Assembly (NCBI GenBank): GCA_018398815.1
Contig: CM031610.1
Span: forward strand, 32,648,941 to 32,712,940
Length of the DNA stretch: 64,000 nt
From: Conus ventricosus
Lineage: Eukaryota > Mollusca > Gastropoda > Neogastropoda > Conidae
Direction of reading: 5' to 3'
Shown: positions 40,736 through 55,400 of the stretch, piece by piece
Position numbering within the stretch: the first letter of the stretch is position 1
Layout of the letters: each line of letters starts with the position of its first letter
Notes under the pieces: model-generated
What the model saw: the letters and a program-made list of their open reading frames with translations, nothing else
What the model was told of the DNA's origin: nothing
Databases searched by the model: none
Made by a program: the position numbers and the translations under genes

Positions 40736-43700
40736 CACACTCACACTCACACACGCACTCACATTGACACACATTGAGGCAATGAAAGCAGAAGATAAAA
40801 GCATAGAACCATTTTTCATTATTATTTTCATATTGTTCATAATCCATTTCGTTAGAACTTGCTGTTTTCAAGAAGATTTATAATTGCAGAAGTTCAAAAC
40901 AAACTCAAAAAAAAAAGAAAGAGAGATGTAACATGGAATGTACAATATCAGCTCATTTCTGTGACTAATCTGAGAGAAGAAAATATTTGTTACTTAAATT
41001 GGTCAAGAAAACCTTTGTGTACAGTTACAAGAAAAAAAGAAAAGAAAAGAGAAAAAAAAAAAAGAGAAAAGAAAAAGAAAAAAAAAAGAAAAGAAAAGAA
41101 CACAGAAAAATATAAAGATTGTGGTCAAGGGCATGTAATGTTGTAATGTTGATGAAAGTTGGTACGGTATTCAAACTTGTGTTTTTCCAGTAGTAAACAT
41201 TGTATTCAGAGATGATGTGTTGGTATTGGTTATGCACTCTTGTCATTATCATTGATAGTATGCAGTAGTATTCTTGGTGATGGAGACCAACCACATCGGT
41301 GGACAAGAATTCTTTTTCTGCATTCAGTTTTATGTTGGAGGAGGAATGATTGTGAGCGAGTTATTTAGTGCTTGCAGTTGACGGTTAACAGAGAAGGGTG
41401 GAAATGTTGTGAAGATGGTAAAGAGAGTGAAAGGACGAGGCATGGAGTCAAGTGATTGTGATTTGATTTCTAGAATAATGTGTTGAATGTCGACACTGCT
41501 TCCTCAGCAGCAACTAAGCTCAGCTTGCAGCATTGATAGAATTGCACATTTAGACAAGATATATGAAATGGTGATTATTCCTGGTCATTTACTTCCATCT
41601 GACCACTGTGAGGCCCAGTATGGACCTCACAGAAAAGGTTTCTGAGATTTTCCTGCTCATGCAATATATGCTGTTGGCTTGTAGAGTGCTTGTAGTGTAG
41701 CAGAAAGTTTAGAGAGAAAAAAACAAAAACAATTTCTTGGCTTGTCTATGTGCAAGGATAAGACTACATTGACTGAATAATATTTTGAATATTCAGTTTG
41801 TGATGGCACATTGCTCATTGTGTTTTACTGACCGATTGTTAGAAACTATGGGTTTTTTTGTTTTTTTTTCTAAACGCATATTTACAATATCCCATCTGTT
41901 CTTTTTTTTTGTTTACAGTTAGTTGTTAATTTTTTTCTCTTTTTTTTTATATAAAGACTTCTCCTCCGCTACTTTCTAAACAAGAATTTTATTTGATTTT
42001 ATTGTTTAGAGTATTACAGCCTATCTGAAAAAAAAAGTTTCTTGTTTAGTGTTGTTTTGATGAGAGTTTGTTTTGTTTCCTGGCATCTGTCCTCGCCTTC
42101 AGTGCACTCTTGGTGAAGCTCACTTGCGAAGCTCTGCTCAAGTTAACCACTACATTGTGCACTGTTGCCTTGTGATGTGCTCTTAATGTTAACCCTGGGT
42201 GTGCCCTGTGGCCCTAACCCCAACAGCAAGCTGCAAAGCCAGGCGGAGGAAGAGCATGAGCAGAAAAAGGCAGAGCTAGAGCGACTTGCATCGACTCAAG
42301 ACGAGGAGTTCAAAATGCTGCGCGACAAGCACCAACAGGCCAAAGAGGCCGAGGAGGCAGAGTTGCGGTAATTTGTCGTCCTCACCCTCCCTTCAGTCCC
42401 CCCCCCCCCCCAACCCCCAATCTCACCTTCCCCTTACTCCCTTACCTTCTTCTTGACCTCATTTGTAGATATTTTGGGGTCTTTGGTTTATTGGTTTTTT
42501 TGTGTGTGTGGAGAATGTTCTCCCTTGATTTCCTTTTTTTTTTTTCTCCTCGTGTATAAGAATCCAGATTTTTGTTGGTCACTTTTTTAAATGACAAAGG
42601 CTGTTTCTGTTTGGCTGTCCTTGTTTTTCTTCAGTACTTTATTGCTCAAACAAACAAAATGAACAAAAAATTGTCATGGTAAATTACTAATTCTCTACTG
42701 TCTTTTCCTTTAGATTTTAAATATAGCCACATCCATGCAGACATGATTTTAGTAGCGTGAAAACAGAAAGGTCGACTTACTTTCAGGATCTGTTTTATTT
42801 TTTATTGTTGCACTTGCTAAGATTTAATCAGGCACCCTGTAAATAGAGACTTTTTTTCATTTCTGCTTCCAACACAAAATGTAGTATGCTTGTAGATAGA
42901 TCCATGGGTTTTTTGGGTTTTTTTCATAGTCAGGGGATTTCTGGTAAAGAACTGTTGACTGTTATTATCAGTTATAGAATTTGTCAAAACACTGTGTGTT
43001 AGTAGAGCGCTTTGGCTTTCTACCATCCATTCAGCATTTTGACAATGTCCTTTAAAACTTAAACTTACTTGTCTGTCATTTCCTAAAGGAATTGGAACAA
43101 AGAAGGTTGTTTTGTTCATTTCGCATGTCAGCAGCTCTGTTTGACACTTTTTGTGACCATTTTTATCTTTTTTCATATTTGTATGTGTTTGTGTATGTGT
43201 GTGTGTGTGTGTGTTCTGTCACATTGTCCTTACACTCTCGGTGGTGTTACTGTCATGTTGCTCATTTGGGCTCCCCCCCTCCCTCCCCCTCCAATTCCAC
43301 AGCTGCATCCAGGTCATTCTGCCACAGCCTCAGCACCGGTAGTTAACACTTTTAAGGTTTTGTGTCTGTTTGGCTTAAAGGATGGTATCTGATTTCAGCC
43401 ATGATGCTTTCGGAAGCAGGAAAATGGAGAAGAAAGAGAGTAATCCCCCTCAGCCTAGGTCAGATGGTTGTAATGTGAACATCTGCCATGCAGTATTGGT
43501 GATTGGTGTTTGGATGCTTCTTTATTGTACTGGGTGGAACATCAAGGGTGTATGAAAAGTGTGATAGATGGAAACTTTAAAAAAAAAAAAAAAAAACTAT
43601 AGGAGGGTCAACTGACATTTTTAAAAAAAACGAAGTTGAAGAACAGAGAATCAAAAAACACACAGATAAGCGACTGGAGCTTTGCATCAATTGGGACACT

Positions 43701-44962
43701 TAATGTGTGCATTCTTGATAATACGTTGTATTTTATGGCTGTACTTGAAACCTTAATAGTTTGAATTACCTCCCCTGACAGTTGATAATGTTTCACCAGA
43801 AAAATAAGAAAGGAGTTTGTGGAAGGGGAAAAAAAGAATTTTTGATTGTTTGATTTTTCATATGGTTCACATGGAATGGTAAAATTGTTATGGAAGATGT
43901 TACTTACTGGAAAAGGTGGACAGGAACAAACTTGTTAAAACATACAAAAGTACGGGGCTGCCAATTGTTACTGAATGTCTGCAGTTTACTACTAAATTTG
44001 GTGTGTGCTCTGGAACTATACCTTTGTCTAAACAACCAGTGCAATAGACTTAATATCGTTTTCGCCACATTGTCTCTGAACATCACAAAACAGCCCGAGG
44101 GATGGTGTTTGAAGTACTCGTATTGCTGATTCAGAAGGAAGTACAACATGCTCAAATGGACATCTTATATTGATTTTGTCTGCCAACCATTGAACAGAAG
44201 CAGAACTTTCCAGTCATTTAGGTATGTAAAAAAAATGTTGAAATGAAAAAGCAGCACTTCGGCACAGGGACCCCTCTTTAAAGAAGGTGTCAGACCAGGA
44301 GTTATGAATATACATGAAGTGTCCATGCACCATGGCTTAGATCATTAGCATGTTTCTCTCACAGCGCAAAATTTATTTGCCTCAGCGATATATAAGGGAG
44401 AGAGACAGAGAGAGAGAGAGAGACAGAGGAAGAGAGAGAAGACATTCAATATCACAATACTACTGAAATTGTTCAGAAAACTACTGAAATTAACAATAGC
44501 TCCTACAGATGGGGGAAGGAGGGGGGGGGGGGGGGGCTGACAGCTCTGAAATTGTTGTTTTGTTCTTTTTTAACATGCTGTTATGTATTTAGTTGATTTA
44601 TTTTAATGAATATACCTATTATGAGAATAGTAAAGAATGAATTTGGACAAGAAATGTACAGGTAGTGAAAATAGTTTTGGATAATTGGAGCAGGGCTTTT
44701 GTTGCATGCACATTATCAGTCATTTTCCTGACAGATTGTTTGTAGATTAGGGTGGTTTGGGATAGATTATAAGCAGAATATAAAAGGAAAGAATGTATGA
44801 AAAAGAAAATTGTTGTCTGCAGGTTTGTGGATTATGTGCACAGTGATTTGTTTTCGTGTACAATGCACCAGTTGTGTGAGAACTTGAGCACTTGCTTTTG
44901 TGTACACATATTCTTAGCACGCTGTTCTTTTAATGTGTTTGAGAGAGAGAGAGAGAGTGTGT

Positions 44963-45017
<55 letters not shown>

Positions 45018-46825
45018 ACGTACATGTTTGGGTTTGTGCATATGTGTGTGTGTGTGTGTGTCTGTGTGTGTGCATGTATGCATACATATCTATGTTATTA
45101 GGTGTGTTTGTGTGTGAAAGTGCATGCACGCACATGTGTGTATGTATGTGTTTGTATGCAGCCGCATAAGTGTGTTTGTTTGTGTGGGTGTGTGCACATG
45201 TGCTTGCATGCTTAAGTGTGTGTGTGTGTGTGTGTGTGCGTGTGCGCGTTTTTATATGTGCATACATGCACATGTGTGCGCTCGTGTTTTTGACAGGCTT
45301 TTCTTTTAGTATGTTGTGAGTGTATGTATGTTTGTGTATGCGCATGTGCTTGAATGTGTAGGTGTAAGTGAATGTGTGTGTGTGTTTGCGCGAGCATGCA
45401 TATATACGAGTGTGTATGATTGTGTGTGCGTGCACCCACGTGCACATTGTGTTAGATAGAGTAAATGCTTATTTGTATGCCTTTTTAGCTTTAAAAGTTC
45501 ATTTCTTGTTGAAGTCATTTATTCAGTAAACAAGACTTGATTTAAAAAACACAGAATTCTTGTGAGAAAAATATAGGAATGGTTGTAATGTGAAAAAGAA
45601 AGCTGAAGCATTAATTTTTTTCCCACTGTGTGAAATACCAAAGGCACCGGTGTGTCACATCAGAGAGAGAGAGATAGTGTGTTTATGGGGGGGGGGGGGG
45701 GGGGGGGGGGGGGGGATCAAGACACATTTCTTGTATTGTTTAGGAAGAGAGGGGGGGGGGGGGGGAGATACACATAAAGAAATAGATTAAGAGAAAGAGA
45801 ATCAAGATGTATTGCTTAAATTGGTTATGAATTCCATGTGAATGAAGCTGAAGCATTATAACTTGATTGGTCCTTGCAAATGGCATGAAGAGAGCGTGAG
45901 GCATAGGCTCCTCGGTAACAGTTCAGCAGGTAACATGCTGTCTTCCCTTGACAGGAGCCAGATGGAGAGGGCGCTGCAGTCTCTGCGGGAAGAGGTCTCG
46001 GCACTGCAGGAAGAGGAGAAAGGAAGACTGGAGGAAGAGAAACTCAAAGCTCTGGAAAGGCTGCAGAGTCAGGTGTGTGAATGGAAAGAAAGGGTGCAGA
46101 GTCAGGTGTGTGAATGGAAAGACAGGGAGAAAGGGTGCAGAGTCAGGTGTGTGAATGGAAAGACAGGGAGAAAGGGTGCAGAGTCAGGTGTGTGAATGGA
46201 AAGACAGGGAGAAAGGGTGCAGTCAGGTGTGTGAATGGAAAGACAGGGAGAAAGGGTGCAGTCAGGTGTGTGAATGGAAAGACAGGGAGAAAGGGTGCAG
46301 AGTCAGGTGTGTGAATGGAAAGACAGGGAGAAAGGGTGCAGTCAGGTGTGTGAATGGAAAGACAGGGAGAAAGGGTGCAGAGTCAGGTGTGTGAATGGAA
46401 AGACAGGGAGAAAGGGTGCAGTCAGGTGTGTGAATGGAAAGACAGGGAGAAAGGGTGCAGTCAGGTGTGTGAATGGAAAGACAGGGAGAAAGGGTGCAGT
46501 CAGGTGTGTGAATGGAAAGACAGGGAGAAAGGGTGCAGATTCAGGTGCGTGAATGGAAAGACAGGGAGAAAGGGTACAGAGAGAGGAAAACAGATCACTG
46601 GGGAAAAAAAACCAGAGAAAGGGAATATTGTGCAGTTTACTTTCTTTTCCTGTTCTGTCGTTTCCTAGATGTTAAGTCTGAGGCATTTTCATCCACACTG
46701 CATGTTTTGGTAAGTATTTAAAAACTTTAGGAGCACAGCACATCGGCTTAATGCTTAGGTTAGACACTTGCTACCCATCAGTTTCTGTATGCCTACACAC
46801 ACGCACATACACAGACACACACAGA

Positions 46826-46892
<67 letters not shown>

Positions 46893-47699
46893 ACACACAC
46901 ACACACAGCCCTTCCTCCCCAGCCTCTCAAGCCTCACACTTCCAGTCAGTGGTAGGCTACTTCTGAGTTTTTTAAATTTTAAAACATAGTAATAACGTTT
47001 CTGAAGTGTAGGATACAAAGTCTACTGCCTTCTCTAATTAAAACAGGGTAAAGTTTTGAAATGAAGACGGACAGCCACCAAGAGAGCTGAAGAGGAAAGT
47101 GGGTACAGAATACGATTTTGATCATTACTTGGTAATGGAAACATTGTAATTTGCTTAATATGACTTTTTGTTGCATGGAAATAAGGCATCTCTATGAATT
47201 ATTCAGAACAGGTGTGGGTGGGTCAGTTGGTGTGTGGGTTGGATGGGGATGGGGGAATAGTAGAGGGTTGGATAGTGGAGAGGGATTTGGGGGGGGGGGG
47301 GGGGGGGGGGGGGGCAGGCCCAGATCCGCTGTCTTCTGACATTGCAATATACCACTGAAAGAGCATGCAAACAGAATCTTAACAAAAATGTTCCTAGAGA
47401 TAAAAACATAAAGTGTCCAGCTATGAAGTCAGCATCGAAATATTGTTATGAGACGTTAATAAGTCATATTGACAGAACAAGTTCGATGTTTTTATTCTCC
47501 TGCTTTTCAGGTGGACACAGCAGTGTCCAGTGAACGAGAGCGGCTGGAGGCTGAACAGAAGGCAGCGATCAGTCGACTGCAGCAGAAACAAGCACAGGAG
47601 CTGGATAACCTCAAGCAGGAGGCAGAACGACGACACAGAGAACAGGTGAGAAGGCCTGAGGGTGTGTAAGGTCAGTTGTGTGTGTGTGTGTCTGCGTAT

Positions 47700-47771
<72 letters not shown>

Positions 47772-48333
47772 TCTGGTCCCTTCACTCAAGCTGAGATGAC
47801 CATTGCCTATCCTCTGTCATGACAAAGGTGGCTGTGAGTGTTTGTTTTATCGTACAGGTGGAGTCTGTGCGTTCCCACATGAACAAGGAGCACAGTCGTG
47901 AGATGGAGCAGATGCGGAGAGACATGGCCAATCTGCTGGCGGAGGAGAAGGAGAGGGAGGAACAGGAGCTGGAGAGTGCTCGTAAACGTCAGGCTGCCAT
48001 TGACGATTTGGATCGAGGGGTAGGCGAATGCCTGTTTTTGGCGATTTCTGTACATTTTTTACTGGTGTCTCCTAAAACACAAGTGTTACATACATGACAA
48101 TGGTAGAATTAATGGCAAACACTTACAAACACACATTTATAAACATGCTTACATGCGTGTGCTTTCACACAAACCACATATACTAACACATGTGCACAAT
48201 TACACACAGGCATGCTTGCTGGCACTCATGTGTATATACTCACACAGGCATACACATGGGCACATTCATACACACGAATGCATTCACACATGCATGCGCT
48301 CATGCACACACTCACAGGCACACACACACACGC

Positions 48334-48381
<48 letters not shown>

Positions 48382-51300
48382 GAGATGTTGCCAGTAGCAG
48401 TGAAAGTGTTAACCTGATTTGTGCCTGTGCAGCTGGACGAGGTGCTGACGGAGCGGCGGCAGGAGCTGAAGTCCAGTAATCAGCAGCAGCTGGACAGGCT
48501 GCAGCAAGAGCAGGACACAGCAGTGCGCCGCATGCAGCTGGACATGCAGGAAAAGGTGGGTCATGATGAAGACTTTGCAGGAAAGGCTGGGTAAGGTAGG
48601 GGACTGCCGGAAACGTGGGTAAGGTAGAACAGAATATGTAGACAGACATCAAGAAATGTCTGTACCTTGTTCTTTTGATGTGAACAGCTCTCTGAAGTGA
48701 GCCAGGAGAATGAACTGATGTATTTGTTATATTGCTCCTGCTTTCTTCTGTTACATGCAGGGAATGATTATACTTTTAAAATTTGTATTAATCATGCAAA
48801 ACGACAAAACTCTACAATCCAAAGGACAGATCTGTAGGAGTAGTTGATGACCCACTTTCTGTAAAGGCAACTCCGAGAATTGGAGACACCACCCAGTCAG
48901 TACTGCAGTTTTAGAGACTGCAGAGTTCAGATCTGATGTTACCTGCAAACATCTGGAAATGGAAGACTTCTTTACATCATTCCAAAACAATCGTTTAAGC
49001 GCTAACGTAAGCATGGCATTAATGGCAAACATGATCTTTTACAGCTGAAAGCAGAACGCGAGAGACTGGCCGCAGAGCTGGAGACGGAGAAAAGAAGCTG
49101 GAGAGGCAGCATGAGAGAGAGCTGGAAGAACTGAGGAGAAAGCTGGCCTCCCGCAAAGAGGCCTTCCAGGAACAGCTTCAGGAACAGGTGTGTCAGCTTG
49201 TCTGCGTTATAATGATAATAATTAATAATGAAAATAACAGAGCATTAATAAAGCGCCTTGCCAAAGGTTCTTGGCGCTGACAATCAACGCTGACATGTAC
49301 GCAATGGGCTGCCCACCCGGGTAGTGCCGACTGAAGAGTTGCCTGCTGGCGCTTCATTCAGTCGTTTCCTGTGTCATCCAGTCAATATGGTTCACTCAGT
49401 TTCCTTACTGCCTTCGTTCTTTCCGTTTTCTCACGCAGGGTGCGTGCTATGTGTAACGTGTCATCCATACCAACGGCCAAACTGTCCTCTTCTGAAAGTT
49501 GGTGATAGGATTTTATGTGTTTGCAAGATTTTATGCGTGTGTTCACACACAGAACCTCGGTTTATAGTCTCATTCGAAGGACTGCTATGGAAATAGAGTC
49601 AGAACCAATGTAAAACTGTGAGGGGAAAATCCCTCTGTACTGAAACGGCCCGGCGGAGATTCAAATTCCCAAACCAGGATCACCAAGATCACAAGTCTGG
49701 TGCTCTACCACTGAGCTATTCACTTGAGTGAAGTTTGTGGATGCATGGGTCAGTGAATGTATGTGTAATTATGTTCTTGGGCGACGTGCAGTTTGATTGG
49801 TATGGGTATTGGATTTGGCAAAGAATGGCCCAGAGGAGTGAGGGTGATTGAAGGAAATAAAAACATTGAAGATGCTTTGTGCTGCTGTGAGTGCTGGTCT
49901 TTTGGGAAAGGGAAGACCTCCTTGATCACCCAGAGGAATCAGATTTGAACACTGCACACGAAGGAGCAACAGGGTGATGATATGAACAGAAGTAAAGTAC
50001 ATAACTGCCACTTAAAAGGATGATTAAATTCATGTTGTTCTCAATTGTCCTGAAATTCTTGCTGATAGCTCAGAACTCTTGTGGTATTGTAACTGCCACT
50101 TGTGTCCTTAAATGAACTTGTAGTAGAGTGAGAGAGGATGGGTGAAAAGAGTCTTTGAAGGGGATGCCCTGGATATGTTGAATTGAAACAGGCAAACCAG
50201 AGCATCACAAAGGTGACTTGGATTTCTGGCGAAGGGCATCACTGCGAAGGGGACATTGAATGGTCTTTGTGAACTGCCGACAAAAAGCATTATGAGGAAC
50301 TTGGAACACTCAGGGACTTTGGAGCAAAAAGTTAACAGCTGAGCTGAAGACCATACATGTGCTGTTTAATCCTCAAACTGCCTGTTGATAACTGACCATT
50401 ACGTTCACTCGCCTCCATTCCAGTAACTGGAAATCCATCTGTAATACTGAAAAACACCTACCTCCCAGCGTCTCTGTAATCTCATGCACTGTCACTGAAA
50501 TGTGAGGTGAATGTAAATGTGCCTGAACAGGGACATGGCTTTTTGACTTACTGTTTTCGATTCAGTGGTGTGTTAAGCTGCCAGATTGTCCACAGCTGTG
50601 TTGAATGTGTCAGTACAGGCTGGTAAAATACTTGATCTTTTTCTGTGAAGGGAAATTGAAGCACTTTGGCCGAAGTGGAGGCTACTTTGGCAACGACTGG
50701 TGTTCTCAGTAGAGCTTCTTAACGTTCAAAGCTTCCCAAATGTCCTGTATTGGAATGAAGAGTAGGGTCACCCTCATCAGACGGAACTGGGCGCATTGGT
50801 CATTTAGTAGAGTGTAGCAGACAGGCAGTAGAATAGTAGTTAAAGAGGTAAAAAGAAAGGAACTTTTGGTGTTTGTTTTTAAAAGAAAAGGGTAGAAAAC
50901 AAACAACAAAAGGATGAAGAAAAGTTTTTGCCTGCAAGATTCAGACCACAAACTAACCTTTATCTACAAGTTTGGGTTGTGATAGGTCTTTTTGTGAGGT
51001 GGGACAAGAGAACGTTTCCAGCGTAGCTCTTCCCAGTGCTGCTCAAACAATGTTTGGCTGTCATGGAAGTGATGCTGTGTTGCTGCAGGAAGAGAAGATG
51101 CAAGAGAAAAAAGCAGACACAGAGCGACGCATGGCCTATGTGGACAAATCCATGAAAAATGTGGAAGTCACAGGTAGTATCTCTTTTAATGACTTCTTCT
51201 TTCTCTTCCTGTTGTTTGTATTGTTGTTCTTGTTCTTTTCTTGTTTTTGTTGTTGTTCTTTTGTTGATGTTGTTCGTGTTATTGATGTTGTTCTGGTTTT

Positions 51301-52415
51301 GGTTGATGTTGTTTTTGTTATTCTTGTTGTTTTTGTTGAAGATGCTTTTGTGTGCATTTTCCTTCTAGTGTGTGTTGTTGCTGTTGTTGTTGTTGTTGTA
51401 GTTCTGTTTATTTTTGTTCTTCATTTTTCCGCTGTTTCTGTCATTGTTCATCTTCATTGTCTTCTCTTTTTTTTTTTTGTTACTGTTGTTGTTTTCTTCT
51501 TGTTGTTTTTGTTTGTTTTTGCTTTTTTTCTTTGACTGCTTCTTGGTGTTTTTGTTGCCAATTTCTTTATTTCTTTCTGCGTACGCAGGCTGATACTCCT
51601 GCGGACACTCCCTGTATAGCCAGGCAGTGGAGTTTTGTGTGTATGACCCTTTTTTATCCCGCCATTAAGGCAGCCATACTCCATCGTCGGGGAAGGTGCA
51701 TGCTATGTGTCACGTGTCATCCATACCAACGGCCAAACTGGCCTTCTCTTCCGAAAGTTGGTGATGGGATTTTACGTGTGTGCAAGATGTTATGCGTGCG
51801 TTCACACACGGAACCTCGGTTTATAGTCTCATTCGAAGGACTATATGGGGAATGGAGTCAGAACCAATGTTAACTCCGAGGGAAAATCCCCCTATACCGA
51901 AATTCGAACCCGCAACCCAGGATCACGAGTCCGGCGCTCTACCAACTGAGCTATCCAGCCCCCTGTTGCCAATTTGAGTTTCCATCTTGTGTTTATTGCT
52001 GCTGTCATTGTTGTTTTTGTTGTTATTGTTTTCATCTTCTCCTTTTTCCTGTTGTTTTTGTGTTTGTTGTTCCTCTTCCCTTTTATGCTTTTCTTTTGTA
52101 CGTGTTCTTCTTTGTGCTGTTTTTGTTGTTGTTCTGAGAGTTTTTCTTGTGGTAGTGTTGTTCTTCTTTTCCCAGTTGTTCTTGCTGCTGTTCTTGTTTT
52201 TGTCCTTCCTTTCTTTTATACAATTAATGTTTACATTGTTTCCCATCAGCTGAAACTTTATTTTAATCGCACCCATTTTTTTCTTCTCTTCTCTAGTTTC
52301 TCTTTTTTTCATGTGTGTGCTTTACTTTAAAGTCAATTTGTGTTTTATCTATTCAAGAATAGACTGTCAGGAATGTGTATACACTTAACTACCCGCATAG
52401 TGTGTGTGTGTGTGT

Positions 52416-52456
<41 letters not shown>

Positions 52457-55400
52457 TGTGAGTGAGTGTGCATGGGCTTGCCTATATATTAAAGAGTACT
52501 TTTTTCTTTTGTTGAGCTTTTGCTGTGAAATCATAATTCATGACCTGACTTTCTGCTGTCCGTAGGCGAGGGTATGTTGTCTGCACAAATCAAAACTTTG
52601 GCTTTCTGATCTTCGTGGTAGAACAGGTTTAATCATTCTTGCAATGCAGTTCACGATATTTTCAAATGTTTAAGAATTAGCTGCTGTATTATGCTTCTGT
52701 TATTAGTTGCTGCATTCTGTTTCTGTTGTTGATTTTAATATTTTGTGAAACCATGCAAGTTCTTTATTTTTTTTTCGAATTTCTAAAATTCCCAAGCCCA
52801 TCAGAAGTCACTGGTTGTTAATCTACCTCTGGAAACTTGTGTTAATAAAACTTAATATGCATGCCTGTTTGCACATGTGTGTGGCAGTATACTCAAGTGT
52901 ACTCACATGCTTTGCATATTTGTGATTCAGGAAAAGAAGCTGGAAGAGAGGAGACAACGATTTACCAGTGAAAGAGAACGTCTGGAAAAGGAGCAAGGGG
53001 TATGTGCATACAAGGATATTTTCTTTTATTTGGAGTATATGGTCTGTTGCGGAATAACTGAGCATTATACGTTCAGAAAAAAGGGAAAGGTTAGACCACA
53101 AAATGGGCTGACCGAAGCGTTTTGTTCTGCATTTGTCCCTGTATTATTATTTTATTTTTTTTTTTTGTATTTGTATACTCACAATTGTTATTGATGTTCA
53201 TCTGTTTGTATTTTTCATCAGGCATTTGTTTCACTGTTTAAATTTTGTACTTTATTTTTGGGTGTGTTGACACAAGCTTTTTTGAACAGCATTCGACAAT
53301 ATTAAGGTCTCCAAATATTTGTGAAGAGCTCAAAGGAAAGTGAAAAATGAAGTTGTAAACAAAATTATTAAAAACTACTTGTACTTACTCTTAACAAAGG
53401 GAGGGGAAGTAACAATATACTATCTGATCAGTAAGACAAAGCCCCAATAGAGAATCTCAATATGGAACACTGTCTAGTAACGATATACTATCTGATCTAC
53501 TGTCTAGTAACGATATACTATCTGATCTGTAAGACAAAGCCCCAATAGTGAATCTCAATATGGAACACTGTCTCGTAAAGATACACAATCTGATCAGTAA
53601 GCCAAAGCCCCAGTAGTGAACCTCAATTCAGAATGCTGTTTTGTTTTTCTGAAATAAACGTAGATGGCATACATTAATGCATCTATGAAATATGTTAAAA
53701 AAAAAGTGAATGGTAAATATGGAGCAAGTGGTGACAAAAAAAAAAACAACAACAAGATAACAGACTATGCTGTCTCTGATCAGGAGGCCTTTGGGAGTCG
53801 TCATCGTTAGCCAGTCATGAACTGGAGCGGATGCGAGAAGAGCGACAGCAGTTGCTGGCTGAGCTGCAGGAGGAGAGGCAGCAGTTGGATGACCTGAAGA
53901 GCGGCCGCAAAGACATGGAGGAGAATGTCTTTAAGCTCAAGATGGAACGGGACCAGCATTCTCGCCACCTGAAGTAAGTGGGCTGTAGGCAGTAGTGGTG
54001 ATGGCGGTGGCTGTTTATGTGTGTGTGTGAGAGAGAGAGGGGGGAGGGCGGCATAGGGAGAAAAAGAAAAAGAAAGCAAAAGGGAGAGAGGAGGGAAAGA
54101 CATAAGGATAGTCTCTGTCTGTCTGAGAATTGTCACCATGTATTCAAACCGGCGGCAGTTTGCCACAGCTTCAAAAGGGAGAGAGGAGGGAAAGACATAA
54201 GGATAGTCTCTGTCTGTCTGAGAATTGTCACCATGTATTCAAACCGGCGACAGTTTGCCACAGCTTCAAAAGGGAGAGAGGAGGGAAAGACATAAGGATA
54301 GTCTCTGTCTGTCTGAGAATTGTCACCATGTATTCAAACCGGCGACAGTTTGCCACAGCTTCAAAAGGGAGAGAGGAGGGAAAGACATAAGGATAGTCTC
54401 TGTCTGTCTGAGAATTGTCACCATGTATTCAAACCGGCGGCAGTTTGCCACAGCTTCGTCATGCATACAGAGGGATTTTCCATCATGTACTGACACGTCC
54501 TGGGCACACATTTTGTAAATCAAATTTTGCTGTGAAAGTCTGGTAAAACTAATATAATGCTGGTGCTAGCTTACATGCTAGACAGCTCCATTCATGTTTT
54601 ACTTGAGTAAACTCTTTGAAAAGGCGCATACTAGGATGACTTTCTGTGTAAAATAAGAGAACGCAAGAGGGTTAACACCACTGAGAGCACACAGAAGTCC
54701 GCCCCCTCCCTTCCCACTGCCCCCACCCCCACCCTCCAACACGCCCTTTCTGGTATTAACGTGAAGTCTGTGTGGTCCCAGACAACTGACAGAGAAGGTG
54801 GAGAAGCGGCAGAAGGACTTGGAGCGGCTGGAGGATCAGATCCTGGCAGCGGAATCCCAGGCGCCGGAGCGTCGCTCCAGGCTGGGAGCTGCTGCCTCCA
54901 GCAGGACCAAGAGGGAAGCAGAAGGGAGGCGTTTGTCGCTGGACGACCTCAGCACATCTCCCATCCCAGCCTTTCACAACGATGAGGAGGAGTCTGAGGA
55001 TGAGCTTCTCGAAGGTAAATATCTGCTTGACTTAAAAGAGTGATTATCACAGCGGAGTATATCTAAGTCTGTCCAGTGTATGTTTTGTTTTTTCCTCTGT
55101 GTGAGTTTATGTGCGTGTGTGTGTGTGTGTGTGTGTGTGAAAACAGAATTTATCTATAGGAACACTGTAAAAGAATTTCTTATCATTTTAAATCATAAGA
55201 CTGGGTCTGAAGGTGTTGTTAGACAGCTTAGGTGTAATGTGTATTGATTGAAATGTGTGACAGAGTAGATTTAGGTAAAAAAACAACAACAGGGACTGTC
55301 AAGAGTTGATTATGTATGATGGGTCTTGTGAGGAAGGGAGAAACTCTTGCGACGTTGGTCTATCATGGGGAGCAAAAACACAAAACAAAACTAAACAGCA

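Noticed and set aside
46114..46668. [16 protein letters not shown] repeat proteins
   Set aside because: Overlapping frames of the splice-donor minisatellite; only a short extension of the upstream exon would be plausible.
51174..51535. Phe/Val-rich membrane-protein-like ORFs
   Set aside because: Low-complexity GTT/T-rich intron DNA; no conservation or start evidence.
51890..51963. A tRNA-Thr gene on the minus strand
   Set aside because: A and B boxes and an anticodon-like loop are present, but the acceptor stem does not close and the head runs into a body shared with another copy, so it is a SINE.
54017..54518. Repeat proteins with HVFKPA units
   Set aside because: Frames of a 95-bp tandem repeat, which is not divisible by three, so there is no stable repeat protein.
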